64,000 nucleotides of DNA from CBDCUW01 sp963734865 (GTDB lineage: Bacteria > Planctomycetota > Planctomycetia > Pirellulales > Pirellulaceae): the NCBI GenBank assembly GCA_963734865.1, contig CAVTIV010000022.1:62001-126000 (forward strand), written 5' to 3'. This document shows positions 8,500 to 18,616 of the stretch, one piece after another (the stretch's first letter is position 1; each line of letters starts with the position of its first letter). The notes beneath the pieces are model-generated. The model did no database searches and was not told where the DNA came from. It was given only the letters and a program-made list of their open reading frames with translations. Position numbers and translations under genes: made by a program.

Positions 8500-11400
8500 A
8501 TGTTCGCAAAATTTCTGCATCGGCCGGCATTGGCGATCGTCATCTCGCTGCTCATCCTGTTCATGGGTGGGCTGGCGATCAACACGCTGCCGATTTCGCA
8601 GTTCCCCTCGGTCGCGCCGCCGAGCGTGCGGGTTTCGGTTTCTTATCCTGGTGCCAGTGCCAAAATCCTGATCGACTCGACGATGGTGATCTTGGAGCAA
8701 GCCATCAACGGCGTCCCGAACATGCGTTACATGATGGGCGACGCCACCAGTGCCGGTGAGGGAACGATCCAGATCGTCTTCGAGCCAGGCACGGACCCGA
8801 ACGTGGCGGTCATGAACGTCAACAACCGGGTCCAGATGGTCAAGAACAACCTCCCTCCCATCGTGCAGCGGGAGGGGATCATCGTCATGCAGAACATGAC
8901 GAGCATGCTGATGTATGTGAACGTCTTCAGCAAGGACCCGAACGTCGACCAGAACTTTCTGTACAACTACGCCACCGTCAACGTGCTGAACGAGATCAAG
9001 CGGATCCCGGGCGTCGGCAGAGCCACGATTCTCGGCAACCGCTCCTATGCCATGCGGGTCGAATTGGATCTCGAACGCATGCGTGCCTACAAAGTGGACG
9101 CCGAGGACGTCATGAAGGCGCTCGACGAACAGAGCATGATTGGTTCGCCCGGACGACTCGGCCAGGCGACGGGCCGAACATCGCAAACCATCGAGTACGT
9201 GCTGACCTGGGTGGGACGCTACAAAACGCCGGAGCAATACGAGAAGATCATCCTGAGGTCCAACCCCGAAGGTGAGATCCTGCGGCTGAAGGACGTCGCC
9301 AACGTCTCGCTGGGCTCTTCGTTCTACGACCTTTATTCGGACATCGACGGCTTGCCTTCGGCGGCCATCGTGCTCAAGCAAACCCCCGGCTCCAACGCCG
9401 CCGAAGTCATCGAGAAGGTCAAGGAGAAGGTCGAGGAGATCAAGGAGGAATCGTTCCCTCCGGGCATGGACTATGCAGTCACCTACGACGTTTCCAACTT
9501 CCTGGACGCCTCGATCGAAAAGGTGCTGCACACCTTGTTCGAGGCGTTCATGCTGGTTTCGCTGGTGGTCTATCTGTTCCTCGGAGACTTCCGCAGCACG
9601 CTGATCCCGACCCTGGCGGTTCCCGTCTCGCTGATCGGTACCTTCTTTTTCATGCTGATGTTCGGGATGTCGATCAACCTGATCACGCTGTTTGCATTGG
9701 TGCTGGCGATCGGCGTCGTGGTGGACGATGCGATCGTGGTGGTCGAAGCGGTGCATGAAAAAATGCACTCCAAACACCTCGGCCCCTATCAGGCGACCAA
9801 GGAGGTCGTGCATGAGATCAGCGGCGCGATCATCGCCATCACGCTGGTGATGACCGCCGTGTTCATTCCGGTGACCTTCATGACCGGGCCGGTCGGCGTC
9901 TTCTACCGCCAGTTTGCCCTGACGATGGCCATGTCGATCGTGATCTCCGGTGTGGTGGCTCTGTCGCTCACGCCGGTTCTCTGTGCGATGATTCTCAAGC
10001 CCCACTCCAGCCACGAACAACAACGCGGCCTGATTGGTTTGGTCAACCGTGGTATCTCGACAGGTCGCGGGCGGTTACGCCTCTGTCTTGCGCGGCTTGC
10101 TGTGCGTGCTGCTCGGTCTCGGCGTCGGTGCCGGCATCTACTATCTGCTGCACAATGAGTTCGTCCACGAACTGGTGTCCGAGCAATTCGCCCTTACCGA
10201 GACGAGGACGTGGATCATCGCCAGCATCGTCGCGGTGTTGGCCATGTTAACGTTCCGAGCGTCGTTTTCGGGAAGCGACGGGAGCAAGAAGAAGCGTGGG
10301 CCGCTGGGCATATTTTTGCATCTGTTCGACCGGCGTCGAGAAAGTGACAGGCGGTTACGCCGCCATCCTGAGTCGGATCATCACGCGACGTCTGCTGACC
10401 ATGCTCGTCATCGCGGCTTTCGGTTACGGCATTTTGGTCGTGAACAAAGTGCTTCCCACCGGCTTTATTCCGCTGGAAGACCAGGGCATGATCTATGGGA
10501 TCGTCCAGACGCCTCCCGGCTCGACGCTCGAGTACACCAACTCCAAGTGCCACGAGCTGCAGGCGATCTGCAAAGAAGATGAGACGAAATCACCTCGGTC
10601 TCCTCGATCGCCGGTTACGAGGTTCTGACCGAGGGCCGGGGCTCCAACGCGGGAACCTGTATCATCAACTTGAAACCCTGGGCGGAGCGCGAGCTGACCT
10701 CGAAGCAGATCATTGAGGAGCTCGAGGAAAAGGGCACGGAGATTGCCAACGTCAAGCTCGAGTTCTTTGAGCCGCCCGCGGTTCCGGGTTTTGGTGCGGC
10801 CGGGGGATTCTCGGTGAACTTGCTCGATAAGACGAACAGCGGCGACTACAAGGCGCTCGGAGAAGAGACCGACAAGTTCATGGCGGCCTTGGGAAAACGC
10901 AAGGAACTCAAGGGCCTGTTCACCTTCTTTGCCGCCAACTACCCGCAGTATGAGATCGTCATCGACAATGACGTGGCCATGCAAAAAGGGGTGTCGATCC
11001 GCGACGCCATGGACAACCTCTCCATCGTCGTCGGCAGCACCTGGGAGCAAGGCTTCGTCCGCTTCGGCCAGTTCTACAAGGTCTATGTGCAGGCCGCGCC
11101 GGAGTTCCGGCGGTACCCCGAAGACTTGGAGAACATGTTCGTCAAGAACGACCGAGGCGAAATGGTCCCCTACTCCGCGTTCATGAAGATCAAGAAGAAG
11201 CAGGGGCTGAACGAGATCAGTCGCTACAACTTGTATCCAACCGCACCGATTCAAGGAGCACCGGCGGCGGGCTACAGCAGCGGCGAGGCCATCGCGGCAA
11301 TCAAAGAAGTCGCCGCCGAGACGCTGCCCCACGGTTTCGACATCGACTGGCGAGGCCTCGCTTATGACGAAGCCAAGGCGGGAAATACGGCGATCTATAT

Positions 11401-11938
11401 CTTTTTGATCGTCGTCATCTTCGTGTACATGGTTTTGGTGGGGCAATACGAAAGCTTTATCCTGCCGCTGGCGGTGATCATCTCGCTGCCGGTCGGCATC
11501 TTTGGATCCTTTCTGTTCCTGAAGGCAATGGGGTTGGCCAACGACGTCTACTGCCAGATTGGTCTGGTCATGCTGGTCGGTTTGCTCGGCAAGAACGCGA
11601 TTTTGATCATCGAATTTGCCGTCCAGCGCCGCCAGGAGGGCTTGAGCATCAAGGAGGCAGGCATCGAAGGAGGAAGATTGCGTTTCCGGCCGATTCTGAT
11701 GACGTCTTTCGCCTTCATCGCCGGTCTGATTCCGTTGGTCCGCGCCACCGGCCCCGGGGCGATCGGAAACCGCACGATTGGCACCACCGCAGTCGGCGGG
11801 ATGCTCATGGGCACATTGATCGGGGTCTTGGTGATTCCCGGTCTTTACTACTTGTTCGGCAAGATGGCCGACGGACGCAGCCTAATCAAGGATGAACATG
11901 ATGAACCGCTCAGTGAGATCTTCGAACGCGAGGCTTAA
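8500..11938 (+). CDS. HAE1-type RND efflux pump with an extra segment in the central loop, three frameshifts
   Basis: About 1146 codons, versus 1020-1050 usual for HAE1. ATG 8500 has AGGAA about 8 nt upstream. The N-terminal half is classical: TM1 (IVISLLILFMGGLAINTLP), porter domain, TM2-6, and the proton-relay motif VVDDAIVVVEAVHEKMHS with two Asp in TM4. The C-terminal half has the relay Lys in GLLGKNAILIIEF. Frames change near 10050, 10325 and 10590-10625. Between TM6 and TM7 lies an extra stretch of about 90 residues with two hydrophobic segments (LLCVLLGLGVGAGIYYLL and WIIASIVAVLAMLTF). It is bracketed by two similar motifs, VAGGYASVLRGLL and VTGGYAAILSRII, which look like an internal duplication. 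The product would export hydrophobic compounds by proton antiport if intact. Confidence 0.85.
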
Positions 11939-13865
11939 CAACTTCGCTCTTTCGACAGCGATCGCTGCTGGCTTCCTGCTGGTTTTGCCCGCCTGTGGCA
12001 TCCCCCAGCTACGTTCGCGCAGCGAGGAGCGGCGCTGCCGAAAAGCTATAATCTGGGCAATCGCTGGATCGATGATGCCGTAAGCGGGTACGTGGTAGCC
12101 GCAAGCTCAGACGACCAACTGATCAACTCGGACGATGAAACCGCCGGCTCGGACGAGGACACCGCCAACTCGGACAATGCATCTGCCAACCCGAAACGTC
12201 GTGGTGGTCCCTTTAGCCTTGTTAGCTTCCTGAAACCTGTCGGCCCACCAGACCCGCAGCAGGCTGACAATTCAAACAGTGAGGCCACCAAGTCGGACGA
12301 GGACGCCGCCAAGTCGGACGATGCGAGTACGAACTCGAAAAGTCTCAGTGGACCCTTTACGTTTGCAGACTTCATTCAACGTGCCAGCGAGCTCGACCTG
12401 AAGGAAGCGGACAGCTCAAACGATCGAGCGACCATGTCCAACGATGGGGACACCGTACTCCAACGATGCGGGACACCTACTCCAGCGATGGGGACACCTA
12501 CTCCAGCGATGGGGACACCGGCTTGGATGTTGGACTGTCCAGCATGGAGATCCGTGTCAACACCCTGGAAAACTCGTCGCAGCTCGCGTGGTGTGAGTTT
12601 TTCGATGATCCGTTTCTCACGGACTTGATCAGCCAAGCCCTACTCGGCAACCAGGAACTGAAGATCCTGGCCGAGGATATCCAGATCGCGTCCAACGAAG
12701 TTCTGGCACGCAGAGGGGCATACCTTCCCTTCGTCAGCTTTGGGGCCGGCGCTGGGCTGGAGAAACCCAGCCTCTTCACGCCTCAGGGTGCCGTCGAGGA
12801 TCAACTCGAGGTTCTCCCCGGCAAGTCTTTTCCTGATCCGCTACCCGATTTCCTCGTAGCCACCAACGTGACGTGGGAGCTGGACATCTGGAGGAAGTTG
12901 CGGAACGCCAGGGACGCAGCAACACTCCGCTACCTCGGCACCCGTGACGGACGGAACTACGTCGTGACCCGGATGGTCGCCGAGGTTGCGGCGAATTACT
13001 ACGAGCTGTTGGCGCTCGACAACCGGCTTGTCACTCTGAACACAACCATCGGAATCCAGCAGAAAAGTCTCAAGCTCGCGCAGGACATGAAGGAAGCGGC
13101 CCGCGGCACCGAGTTGGCTGTCCAGCGTTTCCAGGCCGAGGTTCGCAAAAACGAGAGCGAACGACTGATCATCCATCAGCAGATCGTCGAGGCCGAAAAC
13201 CGGATCAACTTCCTTCTCGGACGCTATCCGCAACCAGTCGAACGGCCCACTGTCGAATACATCGATTTGACCCTGCATGCGCTGAGCACCGGAGTGCCCG
13301 TCGCAGCTGCTGCGGAACCGCTCCGACATCCGCCAAGCCGAGCGCGAGCTGGCGGCTGCCGGGCTTGACGTGCGGGTTGCCCGAGCCCGCTTCTATCCTT
13401 CGCTGGGCCTCAGCGCCGGCGTTGGTTACAGGGCCTTCAATACCAAGTATCTGTTCTCGAGTCCGGAATCTTTGATTTACAATGTCGCCGGTGACCTGGT
13501 CGCGCCGTTGATCAACAAGAAGGCGATCCGGGCCGATTACCTCACCGCCAACGCCAGGCAATTGCAGAGCCGTCTATAACTACCAGCGCACAATCCTCAA
13601 CGCCTTCACCGAGGTCATCAACCGCATGGCCAAGGTTGATAACTACGGCAAGAGCATCGAGATCAAGAAGCAGCAGTTGCAGTCGCTCGAGGCCTCGGTC
13701 GATAACGCCACCGATCTGTTCCAGAACGCCCGCGCCGAATACGTGGACGTGCTGCTGGCCCAGCGTGACATGATGGAGGCTAAGATGGTCTTGATCGAAA
13801 CCAAACAGCAGCAACTGTCCGCCGTCGTCAACGCCTATCAAGCCCTCGGCGGCGGCAGCATGTAG
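11892..13865 (+). CDS. TolC/NodT-type outer membrane efflux lipoprotein, four frameshifts and an acidic insert
   Basis: About 658 codons against about 470 usual. The start (ATG 11892, or 11898/11901) overlaps the pump gene end by up to 47 bp. The N-terminus FALSTAIAAGFLLVLPAC is a lipoprotein signal. The outer membrane factor core begins at WCEFFDDPFLTDLISQALLG and includes TWELDIWRKLRNARDAA, VAEVAANYYELLALDNRL, SDIRQAERELAAAGLDV and the final helix pair. Frames change at about 12030, 12441-12484 (two +1 events), 13310 and 13575. Between the lipid anchor and the core is about 140 residues of Ser/Asp/Asn-rich sequence with an internal duplication (SDEDTANSDNASAN..GPFSLVSF and SDEDAAKSDDASTN..GPFTFADF). 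Third gene of the efflux operon. Confidence 0.8.
12441..12519 (+). repeat. 21-bp minisatellite in the outer membrane factor gene
   Basis: Unit GCGATGGGGACACCTACTCCA, about 3.7 copies: 12441-12462, 12463-12484, 12485-12505 and 12506-12519. The unit encodes SDGDTYS. The first two copies are 22 bp (one extra base each) and the last two keep the 21-bp length, which accounts for the frame change across this spot. Confidence 0.85.
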
Positions 13866-13963
13866 TGCTTCAACTGTTCGGCGGCAATGTTTTCCGCTTG
13901 AGTGCACCTTACCAACGCATGATTGAAGTGACGTTGCCGCCGCCAACCAATGTCAGTGATGGC

Positions 13964-16140
13964 TTATTGGCTGACAAGCTGTCGCAGTTGCACGGCATCG
14001 CTGACTGCTGTCCCTGCGGTGACGTCCTCTTCACGAAACGTTGCCATCAGGATCTGTCGCGAGCCGGTGCGGCTGAAGTCGTAGATCACTCGAACCAAGC
14101 CGTCGTCGGTCTGCTGACCGTCGGGGTACGAGACGCCGCTGCGTTCATCGATCGGCAGGCCGCCCATCCATGTCTTTCCGTCGTCGCTCGAAACAAATGC
14201 CGTCAGATGCGAGCGGCCGGTGCGATTGCCGATCGCGCCATGCTTCACCAGCAGCAGGTTTCCGGTCGCGAGTCGCCGAACAAAGAAACGGGCGCTGGGG
14301 TGCGCGATCGCCGAAGGCGTCAGCTCGGGCCAGGTGGCTCCGCGATCCACAGAAACGCTCTCGCCGATGCCGTACTTCGTTCGCGCCAACAGCCAGAGCG
14401 ACCCGTCTTTGCGTTCGACAATGATGTGCTCGTCAAACGCGCGGACGTCCTGCGGCACGTTGCAGGCGCCTCGCAGCGACCACGTGCGGCCGAGGTCTGT
14501 CGACACAATCATCCGCGCGCTCGAGTCTGTCGCCCGCCAGGTTGACGCCGGCAGCACCCACTCGCCGCTGCTGAGCACGACCGGTTTGCACATCATGATG
14601 CCGTCGGTCAGCCGCCGCGGCGGACTCCACCGCGGCTGTTCGTCGTCCGGATTGTCGGTATGCAGGCACCAGACGCCCGCGACCGATCCGTCATGTCCGG
14701 CGGCCTGAGTCCAGAAGACAAACAGACGTCCGGTCGGCGCCGTCCAGAGTTCCGGATCGAACGCCCGTACCGGACCCGCGCCGTCGGGATCGATGACCAG
14801 CGTTTCGCGCCAGGACTTTCCGTCGTCGCCGCTGGTCGAAACCACGACGTAGTTGTTGTGATCCTCACCTGGCGTGATCCCCGCATACCAGTCCGCCCAC
14901 AGTCGCCCGCCCGGAGCGACGGCCATGCTCGGAATCCCCTGAAACGCCCGGTTCGTCGCCGCGTGATCCGGCAGCTTCGGGGTGCCTACGTAGGCAGGCG
15001 GAACCAGAAACGGATCGGCGAGTGTCAAAGCCGACAGTGTGGCCTGCAGCTTTTCGGCTTCGGTGCGATTTTCCGGGAGCGGCTCGTCATGAAACGCGGG
15101 CAGCAAGTGTTCCCAGACCAGGTCGAGCTGTTGCTGCATGTTTCGCGTTTGCGCCGTGATCGCGATGACGGCGTCCTGTTTCGGTAGGACGATGCAGAAC
15201 TGGCCGTCTTTGCCGTCACCTCGATAAGCGCCATGACGGCATTGCCAGAACTGAAAGCCGTAGCCTTCCCGCCAGTCAGGGTTGCCGGCGCTGGGAGCTT
15301 TGTCGTTGTCGACCTGCTTGCTGGTGGCGAGCGCGATCCAATCGGCGGGGATGAGTTGCTTTTCCTTCCAGCGACCCTTCTGCAGATAGAGCTGCCCGAG
15401 CTTCGCGATGTCTTCCGTCCGGAGATAAAGCCCATAGCCGCCAATCGAAATGCCCTGCGGACTGGTTTCCCAGGTTGGCTTCTCGACGCCCAGTGGATCA
15501 AACAATCGCGGCTGCAGAAAATCAAGCACATTCTGGCCGGTCACTTTCTGCACGATAGCCGACTGCATGTACGTCGCCGGGGTGTTGTAGAGAAACGTTG
15601 TGCCTGGCTTGTGCGGCACCCTCTGTGCGAGGAACTGCCTGGTCCACACACCGTCGTCGGTCAACCGGGGCTGGATTTCGTGGCCTGTCGACATCGTCAG
15701 CAGATCGCGGACACGCATCGCCTTGAGGTTTTCGGACGGCTCGGCCGGAGCATCCTCCGGAAAGAAGCTCAGCACCTTGTCGTCGATATTCAGCTTGCCT
15801 TCAGCGACAGCGAGTCCGACAGCCGTCGAGGTAAAGCTCTTGCTCAGCGACCACAGAATGTGTGGCTTCTCCGCCGACTCGGCGCCCACCAGCCTTCCGC
15901 GACGACGTTTCCGTGTCGCACGAGCATGAAGCTGTGCATCGAATGGACGTTCTGATCGGCGGCTTCCACAAACGCACGAATCTGTGCGGAGGACACGCCC
16001 TGCGACTCCGGTGAACTTCGCGGCAAGGAATCTGCCGCAAGCAGGCCACTTGCCGCCAGGACAACTGACAGCATGATGAGCGAAAATCGAATTCGATCGT
16101 CGGTCTTGTAGACAATCAATCTCTTGCACCTTTCAACCAA
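13964..16140 (-). CDS. Serine hydrolase (class C beta-lactamase/DD-peptidase fold) fused to a C-terminal sialidase domain, one frameshift
   Basis: About 725 codons. Start uncertain: TTG 16140, TTG 16119 with an AAAGG upstream, or ATG 16074 all precede a signal sequence (SLIMLSVVLAASGLLAADS). The first domain has the SxxK nucleophile motif in WSLSKSFTS, RVRDLLTMSTGHE, LYNTPATYMQSAI at the Y-x-N position, and GYGFQFWQC with HGAYRGDGKDGQF. The second domain (from about 300 residues before the C-terminus) is a sialidase-like propeller with Asp-box-like strands STSGDDGKSW, STDLGRTW, SVDRGATW and SSDDGKTW. The frame changes by one base at about 15885-15895, just before the SxxK motif. Convergent with the efflux operon. 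Likely an exported ester- or amide-cleaving enzyme joined to a glycan-binding or hydrolysing domain; substrate unknown. Confidence 0.8.
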
Positions 16141-16211
16141 TAGGGCGACACGCTGGATCGTGAAATCCTACCATGGCCAAATGGAAGCAGCCACGCATCG
16201 TCGGTCGAACT

Positions 16212-16235
16212 GAAATAAAAGGGGAAATAAAAGGG
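16212..16235 (+). repeat. Perfect 12-bp tandem duplication upstream of the RAYT unit
   Basis: GAAATAAAAGGG occurs at 16212-16223 and again at 16224-16235, running into the AGGGACACCCA sequence at the left edge of the transposase unit. Possibly an insertion or slippage scar. Confidence 0.6.
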
Positions 16236-17590
16236 ACACCCATATATCTTGCAGATCGGGCCTGGGTCTGTTACGCTTGGCTTCGGTTCGCGACTCGCTC
16301 GGGAGATGTCTGATGCCTCGCTTAGCTCGTCATGATGTGATCGATCCGTCTCAGGTGCAGGTGCTGCACTGCGTGCAGAGGTGCGTGCGGAGGGCGTTTT
16401 TGTGCGGCGATGACGCCTACTCGGGACAATCCTTCGAGCACCGCCGGGGCTGGATCCGCCGACGGATGGAGTTCCTCGCTTCGGTCTTTGGCATCGATTG
16501 CCTGACCTACACCGTGATGCAAAACCATCTCCACGTGGTCCTCCGCAGCCGCGCCGATGTGGTGGCCTCCTGGAGCGACCAGGAAGTGGCCCGCCGCTGG
16601 TTGCGACTGTTCCCGCAGCGGCGCAACAAGGATGGGACCCCAGCCGAACCGAAACAGCCGGAGATCGATAGGATCGTGAACCGACCCAAAGTGCTGGCCA
16701 ATCGAAGAGAGCGTCTCAGTGATGTCAGTTGGTGGATGCGGTGCCTGGCCGAGAACATCGCCCGGATGGCCAACAAGGAAGACGAGTGTAGCGGCCGGTT
16801 TTGGGAAGGACGCTTCAAGTGCCAGTTGTTGCTTGATGAGGCATCGCTGTTGGCCTGTGCGGCTTACGTCGACCTCAATCCGATTCGTGCGGCCTTGGCC
16901 AAGACGCCCGAATCGAGCGACTACACCGGGGCCAAGGACCGTTTGGACGACCTGAAAGAATGGTCGGGTCGAACGCGGCCATCAACGCACGACTGGGAAC
17001 GAAGTCGGCGACGAAAGCAAAGTGGTTGGTTGAGTCCGGTGGAGATCGATGAGCGATCCGATGCGACCGGACCTGATCTTGATTCAAGTGGACGACGTGC
17101 CAGCCGGAAAGGGTTCCTGTCGTTTTCGCTGTTGTCCTATGTCGAGTTGCTGGACTGGACCGGTCGTCAGCTTCGCGACGACAAGCGAGGAATGATCCCG
17201 GACCACTTGCAACCGATTCTGACCCGGATCGGCTTGGACGCGCCGGGTTGGTGTGATCTTGTGCGACGGTTTGGCAAGGTGTTCAAGCGAGCGGCCGGTG
17301 CGGCGGAGAGTCTGGCCGCCGAGGCGGAACGGCGCGGCCAGAGCTGGATGCAGTCTCCCGGCAACCCGTTGGTCGCCGCCTGAGCGGCTCAGGCCGGTAA
17401 TATCCCCCACACGATTCTCATGCCAGGTTCGTTTCATGCCAGGTTCGCCGCTGCGCGGTCTCCTCGGTCTTGGCAAATCACTGGCCCTACCGTCGCGTCC
17501 GGGTGTACCGGATTCGCCAGAGATTCCGAGCAAGCACTCTCGCCTCGTCCCCCCGTCGCGAATCGGCCAGTATACTTATTGGGTGTCCCT
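16232..17590 (+). mobile_element. RAYT transposase unit bracketed by inverted AGGGACACCCA
   Basis: AGGGACACCCA at 16232-16242 and its exact complement TGGGTGTCCCT at 17580-17590 flank a transposase gene. Both are followed on the inner side by AT-rich sequence (TATATCTT, TATACTTATT). The 3' flank also holds a direct repeat, CATGCCAGGTTCG, at 17419-17431 and 17435-17447. This matches the organisation of REP-associated tyrosine transposases, which sit alone between short palindromic sequences. Exact element ends are not proven. Confidence 0.6.
16313..17383 (+). CDS. REP-associated tyrosine transposase (Y1/HUH, IS200-like domain)
   Basis: About 356 codons from ATG 16313 (MPRLARHDVID), with GGGAGA about 10 nt upstream; an earlier TTG at 16277 would add 12 unlikely residues. 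The HUH metal-binding motif is visible in TVMQNHLHVVLR. RFWEGRFKCQLL and ACAAYVDLNPIRAAL are the conserved RAYT blocks; the latter carries a Tyr that could be the catalytic residue. The C-terminal extension (about 130 residues, WSGRTRPSTHDWERSR onward) is typical of the large planctomycete versions. The enzyme would cut and join single-stranded DNA at REP-like hairpins. The frame is intact, in contrast to neighbouring genes. Confidence 0.88.
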   Translation: MPRLARHDVIDPSQVQVLHCVQRCVRRAFLCGDDAYSGQSFEHRRGWIRRRMEFLASVFGIDCLTYTVMQNHLHVVLRSRADVVASWSDQEVARRWLRLFPQRRNKDGTPAEPKQPEIDRIVNRPKVLANRRERLSDVSWWMRCLAENIARMANKEDECSGRFWEGRFKCQLLLDEASLLACAAYVDLNPIRAALAKTPESSDYTGAKDRLDDLKEWSGRTRPSTHDWERSRRRKQSGWLSPVEIDERSDATGPDLDSSGRRASRKGFLSFSLLSYVELLDWTGRQLRDDKRGMIPDHLQPILTRIGLDAPGWCDLVRRFGKVFKRAAGAAESLAAEAERRGQSWMQSPGNPLVAA

Positions 17591-17733
17591 GTATTGTTCT
17601 GCTTTCACCAAGTAGGTGCATTGCCAAATCATGAAAGAGCGTGAATACGAAGCGATTCCGTTTTCGGCACCGAGGCGGGCGGTGGGCACGGTATAGAGCC
17701 CAAGACCTTTTTGAACTGACGAGCTTATTCGAA
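17384..17733. other. 350-bp intergenic region with the RAYT 3' flank
   Basis: Holds the CATGCCAGGTTCG direct repeat, GC-rich flank sequence and the right-hand TGGGTGTCCCT (17580-17590). The last 140 bp should contain the promoter of the SDR gene cluster; no clear -35/-10 pair was recognised. No gene seen. Confidence 0.5.
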
Positions 17734-18507
17734 ATGATGGATCTTGGCGGCAAATTTGCCTTGGTAACCGGAGCCGCACGCGGTATCGGCAAAGGTTGTG
17801 CGATCGAGTTGGCGAAGGCTGGCGCCGATGTGATCTTGAACGACCGCCCCGGCAGCCAGTACCTGGATCAGACAGCCGAGGAAATCCGCCAACTCGGCCG
17901 CCGCTGCTGGACGCTGGAAGCAGACGTATTTTCTGCGGGCGGTTGTGAGGCACTGGTTGCCAACGCGATTCAACAAGCCGGTGCGATTGACATTTTGATC
18001 AGCAACCCGGCCCTTGGAATCAGGGCGCACGTGCTCGATTTTTCCGTTGACGATTTCGACAAAGTGGTCGATGCCACGTTCAAGTCCGGCTTTCATGTCA
18101 GCCGCGCCGTGGCGCGGCACATGACGCAGCGGGGCGAAGGCGGCAAGATCCTTTTCATCAGCAGTGTTTGTGGCGAAATGCCGCTGGAACGCAACGCACC
18201 CTATGGTGCCGCCAAGGCAGCACTGAATCACTATACCGCGAGTCTCGCCGTCGAGATGTTTACGCATCGCATCAATGTGAACGCGATTGAGCCGGGCTGG
18301 ATCGACACGCCCAATGAGCGGGTAACATTCACCGACGAAGTGATCGACCAGGCTGGGCGCGACCTTCCCTGGGGCCGGATGGGTACGCCTGCGGACATTG
18401 GACGCGCCGCGGCATTCCTGGTTTCGCCCGCCGCTGACTACATCACCGGCGCAATCTTGCCCGTCGACGGTGGTTATCGCTTCAAAGACATGCGGGAAGC
18501 TCCCTAA
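17734..18507 (+). CDS. Short-chain dehydrogenase/reductase (SDR, classical)
   Basis: About 257 codons, normal for a classical SDR. ATG 17734 (or 17737) is chosen because MMDLGGKFALVTGAARGIGK starts exactly as the family does; the open frame upstream is not SDR-like. The NAD(P)-binding TGAARGIG motif, the ISNPALG segment at the NNAG position (changed from the canonical form), the catalytic Ser region FISSVCGEM, YGAAK (YxxxK) and NAIEPGWIDTP are all present. It ends with ITGAILPVDGGYRF. The NNAG change to SNPA is unusual, though Tyr and Lys are intact. First gene of a same-strand cluster reaching 27.3 kb. Probably oxidises or reduces a sugar or hydroxy acid derivative. Confidence 0.88.
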   Translation: MMDLGGKFALVTGAARGIGKGCAIELAKAGADVILNDRPGSQYLDQTAEEIRQLGRRCWTLEADVFSAGGCEALVANAIQQAGAIDILISNPALGIRAHVLDFSVDDFDKVVDATFKSGFHVSRAVARHMTQRGEGGKILFISSVCGEMPLERNAPYGAAKAALNHYTASLAVEMFTHRINVNAIEPGWIDTPNERVTFTDEVIDQAGRDLPWGRMGTPADIGRAAAFLVSPAADYITGAILPVDGGYRFKDMREAP

Positions 18508-18518
18508 GCTTTGACGCG

Positions 18519-18611
18519 TTGAAACATCCGCTGCTGCTACTCTCGGGTGGTGCGGGCCGTTACATTACAAGCCGCAGCGTGACGGTGAATGGCGGATGGG
18601 CGACGCGGTAA
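18519..18611 (+). pseudogene. C-terminal remnant of a second SDR
   Basis: The frame reads HPLLLLSGGAGRYITS then RSVTVNGGWATR and stops at TAA 18609-18611. 'S..YITG.S.TVNGGW' is the last strand and helix of classical SDR enzymes. Only about 30 residues survive, between the intact SDR and the M24 gene. The stop codon overlaps the likely ribosome-binding site of the next gene, so a complete second SDR may once have been translationally coupled to it. Confidence 0.6.
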
Positions 18612-18616
18612 GGACG

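Noticed and set aside
8494..10023. A 509-codon open frame on the minus strand, rich in His, Asp and Arg
   Set aside because: Antisense of the RND pump; composition is typical of a shadow frame in GC-rich DNA, and the pump motifs are on the other strand.
10493..11446. A 317-codon minus-strand frame opposite the pump's C-terminal half
   Set aside because: Shadow of the conserved RND coding sequence.
13880..13941. GGCGGCAA / TTGCCGCC inverted pair between convergent genes as a bidirectional terminator
   Set aside because: Only 8 bp of stem with a loop of about 46 nt and no T-tracts.
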